Shown here: positions 13,689-24,248 of the stretch, piece after piece
How the letters are laid out: the number at the start of each line of letters is the position of its first letter
Numbering within the stretch: the first letter of the stretch is position 1
DNA from: Kwoniella bestiolae CBS 10118
Lineage: Eukaryota > Basidiomycota > Tremellomycetes > Tremellales > Cryptococcaceae
Assembly (NCBI RefSeq): GCF_000512585.2
Contig: NC_089247.1
Location: 1,178,001-1,242,000, forward strand
DNA: 64,000 nucleotides
Reading direction: 5' to 3'
Notes under the pieces: model-generated
What the model saw: only the letters and a program-made list of their open reading frames with translations
Database searches by the model: none
What the model was told of the DNA's origin: nothing
Position numbers and translations under genes: made by a program

Positions 13689-13781
13689 TGCCACGCGTCC
13701 CCCACCCGTGGACCCGACAGGCGAATCCCAGAACACCCCCTACTATAAGGTATATCCGGGGTTTTGCCGGTGGTGATCGCC
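13689..13781 (+). repeat. Copy 2 of ~90-bp repeat
   Basis: Forward copy: GCCACGCGT, then GACAGGCGAATCCCAGAACA with a C-run, then GGTATATCCGGGGTTTTGCC. It keeps the GATCGCCGAG tail also seen as GGTCGCCGAGG in copy 1, which suggests the original unit is at least 95 bp. Confidence 0.8.
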
Positions 13782-13978
13782 GAGCAGGTAGCGTTGTAAT
13801 GCACGACGATAATACATAAATATCAACGATGAGCTATGCATGCATGAGGGTGTGTAGTTGTGTGCTATGCATATGGGCGCTATGCATTTGCTCCTTGTGC
13901 ATGCATCGCAGCGTCGGTGTTGAGTTGTGTAAGCGTTCCCTACGAGCTATGCGATGGTGAGGGAGGATTGGGCCCATT

Positions 13979-14063
13979 CTGCCACGTTTTCCCCACGCGT
14001 GAAAACGACAGCCGAATCCCAGAACACCCCCTTACGATAGGGTATATCCGGGGTTTAACCGGT
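13979..14063 (+). repeat. Copy 3 of ~90-bp repeat
   Basis: Forward copy: TGCCACG, CCCACGCGTGAAAACGACAG, CCGAATCCCAGAACACCCCC, GGGTATATCCGGGGTTTAAC. It shares the CACGCGTGAAAACGACA block with copy 1 and the GGTATATCCGGGGTTT block with copy 2, as expected of three diverged copies of one ancestor. Confidence 0.8.
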
Positions 14064-14532
14064 GAAGGGGTTGTCCCTTCGTCAGATTGATGCATACTCT
14101 CCATTGATTACTCGTGCATATCCATCGTTGCATGCCCTTTAATACGAATCCACGCATGCATATCTATGCCTGTCATGCATTACGCTAGGGGTTTCCAAAG
14201 TAGGAAAAACGATTGATGGTCTACGACCGGTGAAACCGAGGTTCCGTTTGTGGTGATATTCCCGTCGCATCTCCCTCAGTAAAGGAGTGAGCACCCCTCG
14301 CGGTCCACCCACTGTTCTACCCATCTCTGACCAAGTGAGCTGCAGTACTAGAACTGGTACTGTAGTATCGCAGTAGTATACCCCACACCCCGGGTGAGGA
14401 TGAGGAGTGGAGGCGAGGGATCACCTGTTTGTGCCTGAGATCTGTTGATACGAAACATACATCCCCTGAACATATGACATTCATCATCATCATCATTCAT
14501 CCATCAATCAATTCACACCACCACCCAACACC

Positions 14533-17254
14533 ATGAACGAACCCAAACCAGACAAGATCAAGAGAGGATACCGGGCATGGTGAGTCACCCCCTCACACTC
14601 ACACCGCTCACCCTCCCAGCCTGCACTGCCGCAGCCGAAAAGCCAAATGCGATCTTGGGGACATCGACGCGCCCTCTTCCCCCCCGTGCTCACGATGCAA
14701 GAGAGAGTCACGGGAATGCGTCTTCGCGCCATCTCGTCGTGGAGGGAACAACCGGAAACGAGAGACGAAAGAATCATCCGACGAGCGATCCTTGTTATAC
14801 CCCATCTCCACCTCGCCCGGACCCACGCCCTCACCTAAACGACGACGCCTGCTAAACCCCCCACTTCACGACGCCGACGACCCAAGCAGCATAGTCGTTG
14901 CCGGTTTGCAAAACGAATCCGATGCTCTGCAAATCCTAGCTCTGGCAAGTGGGCAAGCGGCTACCAAAGAGAGTATAGTCGGAGGACGGGGCCGAACGAA
15001 CCAAGAAACGTATATGCATGAGAAAGGGGGCAAAGCAGCTACCGCCGATTCAATATCCGACTTCAAGCGATTCTACGAGAGGAGGATGAGCGAGCACGTG
15101 CCTGTGCTCGAAGACTTCCCGTTGATCAAGCTGGGTGTGCTGACCGCAGACCAAGCTGTAAGGCTAGTGGATCGCTATTTCCGGTACTACCACCACCTCA
15201 CTGTGAGTCTGACCATTGATATCATCGCTAACGCCAGCCCCTCTGCCCCTCCGCGGTGATCCCGCATTGCAAAGCCGACCTCGCCGTCTACGCCAGCAAA
15301 GAACGATACACCATCACCACGTTCATCATCATCGCCAGTCGCCTGGATGACACGCCCGGCTCCAAAGAAATCCACGACAAGGCGTGGACGATCATGCGGG
15401 TGAGTCTAATCCACTCGTACAGCGCTAACATAACTCAGGGTTGGATCACCGACGTGCAAACGCTTGGTTCCCCACCGACCATCGGCCTTGTGGAATCGCT
15501 TCTGCTCCTCGCCGAGAATCTTCCTCGGACCCCTCCCCTGCTCTCCCCGCTCGACTTGAACGCTGCAGGTGCTCGTGAGGAACCTCACGGGGATGAGAAC
15601 CGCCAAGGATGGCAGCTGATAGGTCTCGCTGTGAGAAGTGCTTACGAACTAGGCCTGGATAAGATGGCGCTGCGGCTGTTACCCGACTCCGAGCGGACGT
15701 TAGAGATTGAAAGAGCTCGAGTCGCGTGGACCTGTAAGTGCCTTGCGATAGATTCGTGCTAACCCCCAGACTGCTACCTCTCAGACCGGCAGTGAGTGCT
15801 TCCCTTCTCAACCGTTCCCCGCTAAAACCCCCCTGCCCCGCCCCCAGCGTATCGCTCCGCCTCGGCAAAGGATTCTGGGCTCGAGGTGCGGCCGTCTGCT
15901 TCCAAGGCTTTTCCGCCGCATCGCAGAGCGGTCCAGCCGCTGGCTTTGGCAACTTCCCGTTCCTACGCGAAATCGCAGACGATCAGGACCACCCCCAGGA
16001 AGATTTCGGGAGTCTAATCCAGGCCCAACTCGAGATGACCCAGTTGATGAGCAATGCCCACGACACGTTGTACCCCAACGCATCGAGGACGAGATCACTT
16101 GTGATGTGAGTGCGGTCTTGTACCTCAGACCACTCATCACTGACTCACCCCTAGCCACGGCGAATATTTCAAATACCTCGACGAGGTGAGTCAACCCTCT
16201 GCGTGCCCCCGCTTACGATCAGCTCGCCCGATCCCTCGACGCATTCAAGATCTTATGGGGGAAAAAACGGTGGAAAATGTTCCCTCTCACCGATATCATG
16301 TGGACGATGTTCTACTACACTCAACTATACATCTGCGCTTTCAGCTTTGTAAGTGATCTTGAATCCCGCCCCCCGCTGACCTCCCAGCAAGCGCACGTCG
16401 AACGAGCCACACTTCGAGCGGAGGAAGAGCACCGCAGGTCTCAAAACACCAAGCTCAGCCTGTTCCCCAGAGGAGCAGCGCAATCGCCCGACGCTCGATA
16501 CATCTTCCACATGTGTGATGCGGCTCGAGAGATCCTCAACATCTGTGTGAACAAGCTGTACCCCGGCGGAGCATTGCCCTATTTGCCAACACGTTATCTC
16601 CTTTGGTTCACCTACGCCGCTATAGTCTTGCTCAAAGCGCTCTACTCCGGTGCCATGCTGCGTGGTGACCACCAGAAGTGAGTCATCCTGCCCACAACCT
16701 TAGCTAATCCCTCAGAACCTTCGACCTCATAGACAAGCTGTGCCTCTGCCTCAGCAAAACCTCCACCGATATCGACTACCCCGCTGTCAGGTATGGCCGT
16801 CAACTGCAAGTCTTACGAATGAAACTCGCTGGGCTATCCGACTCCGCACCTACAACGAGCACCAACGCAAACCACGGAAGCGAGCCTTCTACGCATCCCG
16901 CACCTCCCCATCACGCTACAGCATCTCACGACTGGACGGTGCCGCAGCCGCCCATCAACGCTGTCTACTCAGCACCTTATACTCAACAGCCCATGTCGGA
17001 TATAGGTCAACCACCTGGCTCATACCAAGGTGTCGAGGCGGGATTCGGCTTGACATCGACGTACAATGCCACCGACAATCTGTTCGGATTCATCGCCAAC
17101 TTGCCAAGCGACAACGTGGCTGAGCCGCAAGAGTACATGGGGGGAATGGATCTGGGCGATTTCTGGGTGCAGGTGGGGCCTGGCGAGGTGAGTCGGAGCG
17201 TTTCAAAAACTCGCTGACAGCTGCACAGGCTCAGGGCGGTTTCCCCTTCCGTTA
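14533..17254 (+). CDS. Zn2Cys6 fungal-specific transcription factor
   Basis: Zinc-cluster DNA-binding transcription factor. After removing intron 1 (donor in the codon after RGYRA), the N-terminus reads RACLHCRSRKAKCDLG, then CSRCKRESRECVF. This is a full C-x2-C-x6-C-x12-C-x2-C-x6-C binuclear cluster at about residues 16-45. A basic linker follows (RRGGNNRKRETK, KRRR). The middle holds a fungal-specific transcription factor domain: VDRYFRYYHHLT, RSAYELGLDK, and the signature CYLSDRHVSLRLGKGFW, which only forms once the 22-nt exon at 15770-15791 is included. Another short exon (16154-16184) encodes HGEYFKYLDE. The C-terminus is Pro/Ser/Thr/Gln-rich, as in activation domains, and ends EAQGGFPFR. 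About ten introns of 36-60 nt. Target genes are unknown. The middle region reminded me of ARO80-like regulators, but I would not rely on it. Confidence 0.93.
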
Positions 17255-17289
17255 ACACTGTTGTATGATGCATATTGTATCTTGTACAC

Positions 17290-18334
17290 CTACGCCCCCT
17301 TTGGCACCTTTTTAGCCCTCTCCCCAAAGATCCTAGTGCCTACTCTCACACTACTGCTACCCTCCTTGACAGCCTGCACGAAATCCGCACTCATCCCCAT
17401 ACTCAATTCCAACTCCTCTACTCTGTGAGCGAACCCCCTCCCCTGCAATATCCTAGCCAACTCTTTGCGTGTCGACTTGAGCGTCTCAAAATCTGGATTC
17501 GGTTTCGACGCATCGTGACTCGATTCAAACGATCCGATAGTCATCAGACCTAGCAGATTCAAGCCCGGACACTTTTCAATCACATGAACCGCTAGATCCA
17601 CCACCTCCCCTCCGTCCGAACCCGGTGCAAGAGAAGGCAACCCGGATTTCGCATCTTCCTCCGACGTGTTGATCTGTATATAAACGTTGAGCTTGGCTGT
17701 ACGGTCCGGCGAGAGTGATTTCTGTAGTAGATCGGCTACCTTGATCGACGAGAGAGTCTCGAGGACGTAAAGGTTTGGTATAGCTTTGAGGTTTGTCAGC
17801 GAAACCCTTCCGCTTGAGGGTCGACTCACACGCAGCAAGTTTCGATTTGTTGCTCTGTAAGGAGCCGATAAAATGCCAATTGATGTCTTTGGGGAGCTAC
17901 AATCGGTCAGCTGAGAAGTCACACCTACAACCCACCACTTCAGCCTTGTCCACCATCTCCTGTATGTAGTTCTCCCCAAAATGCCTATACCCGGCATCGT
18001 ACAACGCCTTGATATCCGAAGCAGGTTTGATCTTTGAGATGGCCACGAGTCGGGGCTATAGGTGTTTATCAGCTCTATTATCTTAGAAAGATGTACCCAC
18101 CTTTGACCCGCTTGATGCAGCTTGATCGATTTCCTTTTGCACCGATTGAGTGTTCTCTTTCAGCTCCTCGGCTCGATCGGGGGTGTACTCCAGTGAGATA
18201 GGGGATGACATTTTGGCGTAGTATCGAGTCGAGCAGCGGGGTATGTATCTGTATTGTCTGGCGTACGATGACCGAACAGCTCTCTGCATTAGGCTAAATG
18301 GTATGCAACTGATAGGTAGGAGATTGATATTCAT
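17290..18334 (-). CDS. Pyridoxal 5'-phosphate homeostasis protein (YggS/PLPBP family)
   Basis: Binds pyridoxal phosphate and buffers its level for PLP enzymes; it has no known catalytic activity. Family motifs appear in order: PRLVAISKIKPASDI (Lys of the SK pair is the PLP-binding lysine), YRHFGENYIQEMVDKA, WHFIGSLQSNKSK, GLMTIGSF, ELSMGMSADFVQAV and VRVGTRIFGER, the full set for this family. Four introns. The core protein could start at 18211 (MSSPISLEY, about 250 residues). In-frame ATGs at 18289 (MQRAVRSSYARQYRY...) and 18334 add an Arg/Ser/Tyr-rich, acid-poor extension that looks like a mitochondrial presequence. The longest form is reported here. It diverges from the mitochondrial ribosomal protein S10 gene. 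Confidence 0.93.
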
Positions 18335-18597
18335 GCATCTATCGTGAATGACGATGGTTTATATACTCATACAGTTGGTATACCCAACGATCGAGTCACG
18401 TGACTCTGTCAGTGAGAGACGAAAACAGGGTGAAAACTGGGGAATCTCGCATCCATCTTTCATCTTTATCAATAGAGTACCGCTTCATCTCATACCACCA
18501 CCATTACCTACCGTCAACCATCAACTCATCCTAGAGTACCTGCACCCCCGCCATCATAACACCCCCCCCCCCCCTCCCCCCTGCTCCATACCTCACC
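18335..18597. promoter_or_regulatory. Divergent promoter with CACGTG palindrome
   Basis: A 263-bp region between divergent starts. It contains a 14-bp perfect palindrome GAGTCACGTGACTC at 18393-18406 with CACGTG at its centre (E-box type, the Cbf1/bHLH class of site in fungi). Immediately upstream of the S10 start is a long C-run (about 18562-18590). Confidence 0.6.
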
Positions 18598-19353
18598 ATG
18601 GCGTTACCATCCGCTCGTTCCGCATGGACGACACTTTCAAGACCGACCATCTCAAACGCTGTTGCCTCTTCATCGAGATACTTGTCGTATGTCACGTTTG
18701 ACCGTAAGCGTCCTCTTCAGCTGCTGACCCCTTGTACACACCACAGCACCACCACCCCTCGACTCGCTTCACCACCAGCGACGACATCCGACGATGCCGA
18801 GACAGGACTACCCGTGCCATTCCCCAAGATCAACAAATACCTCTCATTCCCTTCAGTAACCCCTCACAAACCCACACACGGTGTTCACGTCGCGACTCTC
18901 CATCTCCAGTCCTACCACCCATACAACCTAGATCTGACCACACAGTTCGCTGTTCACTCCGCTCACTCACTAAACATCCCCACCACCCTTCCCGCCTTCT
19001 TACCCCGGGAACGAAGTTTATACACCGTTTTGAAATCACCTTTCGTGAAGAAAAAGGCTCAAGAAAACTTCGAAAGAAGGACGCACAAGAGAGCGATCAA
19101 AGTGTATGACTCGAGCAAAGAAGCGGTCGACTTGTGGTTGCGATATCTTCGACAGAATGGTTTACCGGGAGTAGGTATGAAAGCGTATGTTCACGAGTTC
19201 GTAGAAGTGGGTTTCGGGAAGAAGGAACAAAGCCAAAGTGAGGATAACAAAGCGTTGGATGAAAAGAAGATCCAAGATGCTGCTCAGGAGCTGGTGAAAG
19301 CGTTGAGCGAAGGTCAAGCGGCGGAACAAGGTGTCGAAGAGGCTAAGGCATAG
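18598..19353 (+). CDS. RSM10: Mitochondrial small-subunit ribosomal protein S10 (uS10m)
   Basis: Component of the mitochondrial 30S-like ribosomal subunit, expected in the matrix. The ATG at 18598 begins MALPSARSAWTTLSRP, a Ser/Arg/Thr-rich presequence without acidic residues. One 60-nt intron (18687-18746, gtatgt...cacag) joins SSSRYLS to TTTPRLASP. As its length is a multiple of three, the unspliced frame also stays open. The S10 fold follows: GVHVATLHLQSYHPYNLDLT, LPRERSLYTVLKSPFVKKKA, RRTHKRAIKVYDSS and WLRYLRQNGLPGVGMKAYV, matching uS10. A charged C-terminal tail (KKEQSQSEDNKALDEKK) is typical of the fungal mitochondrial version. About 230 residues. Confidence 0.94.
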   Translation: MALPSARSAWTTLSRPTISNAVASSSRYLSYVTFDRKRPLQLLTPCTHHSTTTPRLASPPATTSDDAETGLPVPFPKINKYLSFPSVTPHKPTHGVHVATLHLQSYHPYNLDLTTQFAVHSAHSLNIPTTLPAFLPRERSLYTVLKSPFVKKKAQENFERRTHKRAIKVYDSSKEAVDLWLRYLRQNGLPGVGMKAYVHEFVEVGFGKKEQSQSEDNKALDEKKIQDAAQELVKALSEGQAAEQGVEEAKA

Positions 19354-19450
19354 GTACGATATACACTACACGATGCATAACACATAACATCTGTACAACA
19401 CGCTAGAATCCTGGCTCCGCATAAACATCTACAAATCTAACCCCCCTGAC

Positions 19451-20579
19451 CTATGTCAACCCACCTTCATCCTCCTCCAAAGCCTTCTTGATCCTCAAAA
19501 GAACCCCAGTCTTCCAGTTATCCAATTTCGTGACTTGATCATACTGATACACAGCAGCGGTATACCTCTCGACATCGGCTTGTTCGCACGCATCCATCAA
19601 CTCGTGCGCGAATTTCGCTTCTCGCGTTGAAGGGAAAGTGACATCTTTCTGAGCGAATGTCTCGAGCAGCCTTTGCGTTGTTACCAGGTCCTATCACGAA
19701 ATATCAGCAATGTTCTTTCAGTCAGCCAAACCTCACTCACGCCCATAGCCATCGAACACAGAGCCGCTCGCAGCCAGTACTCTTTCACAGAGTATTTTGT
19801 CAAAGCACTGGTCAAAGACCAATCTGCAACGGTCTGATACAACTCCATTGATCTCTGATAATCTTGCAAATCGGCTGATAGCTCAGCGGCTTGTTGATAG
19901 CATTGATTTGCGGTGCTGATCTGGTTGTTAGCGGGTTCATGCACCATCAAAAACCTCACTCACGCATTTGCGTCTTCCTGTTTGTACCAATCTCCGGCTC
20001 TCACAAAGCTATCTCTTGCCTTAGCGACATCCAACCCGTCTTGCGCATAGATCCCGGCGATCTAACATATTGCGTAAGCCAAGACCTACCTCGACCTGGA
20101 CTAACTCACCTCCTTCTCCCTATCAGCGGCTTGACGGAAATGGCCCGAATTGACCAACAGCTTTATACACTGATGGAGGGCAGTGACGGCGGCTGAGAGT
20201 TAACATAAGTCAGCACATTCAACACAACTAAAAAGCTACCCACCCTCTGGATCCGACTTTTTGTAACTCTTCGCCGCATTGTGGAAAGCGTTCATAGCGT
20301 CGTTCATTTCGTTTGCTTGTTGACGACATGATGCTTCTCTGTGCAGGGTTGTATACGGATCAATTTGAGCCAATAATCACGCTGATCAAGTACTGCTCAC
20401 CTCTCAAAAGCCTGACCGGACTCTCTCCACTTCTTCTCCACCTTGAATGCGTTGGCAGCTTGAGCGAACAGATCACCGGCCTCCTCCCACTTTGAGTTTG
20501 AACTTCCGAACCATCCAACCGAAGAGGACGCTTTCTTCTCAGCTTTGGCGAGGTAATCTTCTGCTTGTGACTTGCCCAT
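19451..20579 (-). CDS. SEC17: Alpha-SNAP (Sec17), SNARE disassembly adaptor
   Basis: Recruits the ATPase NSF/Sec18 to SNARE complexes after membrane fusion. The start at 20579 gives MGKSQAEDYLAKAEKKASSS. The helical TPR-like repeats follow: FAQAANAFKVEKKWRESGQAFE, ASCRQQANEMNDAMNAFHNA, AVTALHQCIKLLVNSGHFRQ, ARDSFVRAGDWYKQEDANA, QQAAELSADLQDYQRSMELY and YWLRAALCSMAMGD. The C-terminus is acidic and ends EDEGGLT; the penultimate Leu and preceding acidic residues match the segment known to stimulate NSF in alpha-SNAP. About 290 residues over seven or so exons, normal for the family. It diverges from U2AF35. Confidence 0.95.
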
Positions 20580-20972
20580 GATGGTGTGATGTGTGTGATA
20601 TGATGTGTCAGACTATAATTATAGGAAAGATATGGACTCTTGGCAAGATTGGATGTGGTGGAGATTGATGACATTGACATGATATGAGACACAAGTGATG
20701 ACGTCTCAGTGCTAGGTCATTCGGGAATATTCGGTGATTTGTCATCACTCAGGCAACGTGGCATCTATTGACATTTGTTTATCCGGTTGACAGTGGCCAC
20801 TATTTTGTAGATGTTAATGTTCATCTCGAGGATATCACCTCTTCATTCATCTTTATCAACAATCTTAATAATCCAACAATCCAACAACAGCAAAACAGTC
20901 AATCCGACTGATCAGAAGGGAAAGATACACCAAGTGAAAAGGTTCTCATATATCTGTTTTCACTGAACGAAA
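20580..20972. promoter_or_regulatory. Divergent upstream region, SEC17 / U2AF35
   Basis: A 393-bp gap between divergent starts. AT-rich, with CAA/CAAT-rich sequence at 20860-20900 just before the U2AF35 start. No additional gene or convincing factor site was seen. Confidence 0.45.
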
Positions 20973-21923
20973 ATGGCTTCGCATTTAGCCAACATCTTGT
21001 GAGTTTTCCTCCTGTTCTGTCCATCTGAACTCATGCTGACGTACAGACTGTAGTGGTACCGAGCAGGACCGAGTGAACTGCTCTTTCTACTTGAAGATAG
21101 GAGCTTGTAGACATGGTGACAGGTGCTCAAGGTGAGTATGTCCCTCTGAACAGTGCAAACCAAACGCTAACACTCCTTACAGGAAACACATCAAACCCCA
21201 ATTCTCCCAAACCATCCTCCTTCCCAACGTATACAACAACCCCGGACACACCCCAGAAGGCCAGCATATGACGCCGGAGCAGCTGCAGGCGAATTTCGAT
21301 ACCTTCTATGAGGATTTCTACATGTAAGTATATCTCACTTTGTTGGAGGAATCTCGCTGACTAATCATTCTTCTACCTTCAGTGAATTGGCCAAATACGG
21401 ACATCTGCTGGAAATGCACGTATGCGACAACGTAGGAGATCACCTGTTAGGAAACGTCTATGCTAGATACGAGTGGGAAGCCGAGGCTGCGAAAGCCGTC
21501 CAAGCGTTGAACGACCGATGGTACGCCATGAGACCGTTGCATTGCGAGTTGAGTCCTGTGACCGACTTCAGAGAGAGTTGTTGTCGACAGAACGAGATGG
21601 GTGAATGTAAACGTGAAGGGTGAGTGATATCTCGTCTACGTTTTGACAAAACTATACTAACGCATATTTTTAGCTTCTGCAACTTCATGCACCTCTGTCA
21701 TCCAACGAAATCCCTGGTAAAATCCCTCGACGCTTCCCAACGATTGTCAAGGAAGAAGAAGACAGACAATGGGGCTGGAGTGGAGGAGAATGGAGGTATG
21801 GGCTGGGTGCCCGGTGGTGGTGGTGGTGGTGAACCTAGAGACGATGGACCAGGTGGTTGGCAACCTAGAGGAAGGGAAGATGGTGATCTAGGATGGGTAC
21901 CGGGTCGAAGGGATGATTACTAG
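20973..21923 (+). CDS. U2AF1: U2AF small subunit (U2AF35), 3' splice site recognition
   Basis: Small subunit of the U2 snRNP auxiliary factor; it contacts the AG of the 3' splice site. The start at 20973 gives MASHLANI, and intron 1 (20999-21053) joins it to FGTEQDRVNCSFYLKIGACR. Zinc finger 1 is CSFYLKIGACRHGDRCSRKH. The serine equivalent to human Ser34 is present at the same number. The UHM-type RRM spans MHVCDNVGDHLLGNVYARYE to MRPLHCELSPV. Zinc finger 2 is CCRQNEMGECKREGFCNFMH. The C-terminus lacks a long RS domain and is instead Gly-rich with two copies of GWVPG. About 235 residues. Intron 1 has an upstream AG (21046) whose use would give a stop after ten codons. Confidence 0.96.
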
Positions 21924-22092
21924 TGTTGTTACGATTTCGGGGCATAGGTGTAAAGATATATATGTACGACAGTAGCGAACTCTGACCAGAGTATTGAAAG
22001 ATCATTTTATCATATATGCATTGTTCATTATGTCATGATGGTCATCGTTTTATCCACAATAGATAGGTATCACTAATACTAATACATGACTG

Positions 22093-23863
22093 CTAGAACA
22101 CCACATCGAGGACTGCATCTTCGTCCACTTCATCCGTGTCCATCATATCCGATGGTGGGTGAGCGGAAGGAGAAGAGGGGATAGCACGCTTACCGTTATC
22201 ATCATCATCTGAGGAGTCAGAGGCATCTTCGGAATCACTCTCCTCGCTCTCTATCCCGCTTCCACTATCACCCTCTTCCGCTTCCTCCCCATCTTCATCC
22301 GAGATCAGACCAGGACTACCTTGATCGAATTCGATGAAACTGTCTTGCTCCTCAAACCCTCCTTCGCCATGCCTCGGCCTTTCATCTGACGGTTCAACCG
22401 GTCGATTCACTTCCGCTCTGACAACATGCCTCAAACCACATTTCCCATTCTTGCTGCAAGTACCCTTCTCCCTGAATTCCTGACACTCCCAAACATGAAG
22501 CTCTTCACATGTTCCAGGTTCTTTATCACACCATCCTATCTTAGCGAAATCTTCACAGACCGGCGCATCCGAGGATACCTTGACATGAGGATAGGGACAA
22601 TTTGGTTTTGAACAGTTTGAGGTTGATTGAAATCGCACACATGAAGGGGTGTTATGCGTTGATGGAGTATGAGACAGCGGGCATGAATTACCCAAAGTAC
22701 AGGTTCCTCTAAGGTATCGCGAACAAATCGTCACTTTAGTTGGATCATGGATATGAGGACAAGTCAGACCGAAGTTGCACCGGCCTAATCCCCCAGCCAA
22801 AGTCAGTATCGTTGGTGGAATAAAAAAGCATGATAGAAGTAACAACGAAACAGCAGACGTCAGTAGGTTCTTCTAAATTTCTCCTAAACGCACCAGTCTT
22901 GGTGAAGTATCGGCAGAGCTGGTTGCTCTTGCTTGTCGAGCTACAATGGATCAGCACGCAACAAGCGAGCAAGGTCAGTATCAGAAAGAGGTCGAGTGCT
23001 GTATGACATACCCGTTTCTCTTGAGTATCAGATTCCCTCTACTCGTTCTTCTATACTTCTCTCCACCGAAGCTTAGGCTCTTTCTCGTAGGTGTGTGATG
23101 ACCGGCAGAGGAAGGTGCTTCTGCGATACCTCGGAGTATCAGCATGATCCTACAACGTACAAGTGAGACCGGCTTACCCCCTATACGAGTCAACTTCTTC
23201 CCATCCTGCTCGAACTGAAACACCACTCCGTCGATGACTACTCGTTTATCACCAGAAGCGGTAGCGAGGGAATTGATTATCTGGATTTGCGGAGGTATTC
23301 TCGGTTTAGTTTGACGTTGAGTCTTCAGTTGTGCACTAGAAAGGAGGTAAGTCTTGTCGTCCCTTTACGAGACGACCCACCTTCTCTCAGCCGTCATCAA
23401 GCTCATATTCCCACTCTTTCCTTTCCCTTTCACCCAAGTCGACGAGGTACCACTTGGACCTGCTACAGGTGGATCAGAAGCTGGTGGCGAAGGATCCACT
23501 TCTCCGGCTTCCTTTTCTTCCACCTGACTCGTTGGGTAAGCTGAAGCTGAGCTTGAAGGTCTGGAAGGTTCTGCTGAAGACGATTGTTTGTTGGTTTGAC
23601 GTAGATCCAAAGCGTAAGATCCACCCCTTCCACCTCTGCCTCTGCCTCTACCGCGAGGTGGTGCGTATCCTCTTGCAAAACCTCTACCGCGGTATGGATG
23701 ATATGAGGAGGACGTTGATGATGTAGAGTGGCGAGAGATGGCTCCTATAGTCGAGCGTCAGTGTGGGATAATCGAAAGGTAGGGAGGATGACTGACCTGA
23801 CAGTTTTGCTATTTCCTGTTGCAAGAGCAACTTTTGCCTTTCGGCGGGAGTGAGAGGGGCCAT
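22093..23863 (-). CDS. CCCH zinc-finger protein, ZC3H3/Red5 type
   Basis: Resembles human ZC3H3 and fission yeast Red5, which act in nuclear mRNA 3'-end processing, export and exosome-linked RNA elimination. The start at 23863 gives MAPLTPAERQKLLLQQEIAK, followed by an RGG-type patch (RGRGRGRGGRGG). The middle holds ADGKRVVIDG-like VVFQFEQDGKKLTRIG and RGNLILKRNG. Then come tandem CCCH fingers: CRYFTKTG with GRCNFGLTCPHIHDP, ICSRYLRGTCTLGNSCPLSH, CVRFQSTSNCSKPNCPYPH, CEDFAKIGWCDKEPGTCEEL and CQEFREKGTCSKNGKCGLRH, so five fingers as in ZC3H3. The C-terminus is very acidic (Asp/Glu/Ser), ending VDEDAVLDVVF. Finger order and the HDPTKV element support ZC3H3 over other CCCH families. Several short introns. 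Confidence 0.85.
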
Positions 23864-24248
23864 GATTGGTGTCGAGGTAGCACTGGATGTGGATGAGATG
23901 TGTAGATATCTTGCAAGAGGATACTGAATGACTGTAAGAGAATGAGACACACGACCACTGATACTCATCTCTTTCACTCCATTATTATTGTATCCCAACG
24001 CTGACTGTATCATTTATTGCCAATTGGGGTAAATTTAAAGAGAAACGACCAGCTGACACGTGGTGTACACGAGATTCGCAGTATAGTCATCCTCCTTTTT
24101 TGGTGATGGTACATCAGCTATGCTAGGTTCATATGTATAGCTAGTAGTATATATACGATTCATGATTTGCCTTTTCTCGTCTCCTTCTCATCTTCCTCTT
24201 CCTCTTCCTTCTCTCTTATCACACTAACAAATGGAATAATCACCAACA
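23864..24248. promoter_or_regulatory. Divergent promoter with CACGTG, CCCH gene / kleisin
   Basis: A 385-bp gap between divergent starts. CACGTG lies at 24057-24062 and CCAAT at about 24021. A CT-rich tract at 24175-24215 precedes the kleisin ATG. Confidence 0.5.

Larger units (their letters stand above)
12436..14532. other. 2.1-kb gene-free stretch with dispersed repeats
   Basis: No ORF with coding character was found on either strand. It holds three copies of a ~90-bp repeat, one inverted relative to the other two, embedded in sequence rich in TGCAT/ATGCAT words. It is by far the longest non-coding gap in the window. The final 130 bp (CAT-rich, around 14478-14510) are probably promoter and 5' UTR of the downstream transcription factor gene. 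Confidence 0.7.

Noticed and set aside
12841..14063. Repeat as a tRNA-derived SINE or CRISPR array
   Set aside because: GGCGAATCCC weakly resembles a Pol III B box, but there is no A box at proper spacing and no poly(A)-like tail. Three unevenly spaced copies in mixed orientation exclude CRISPR.
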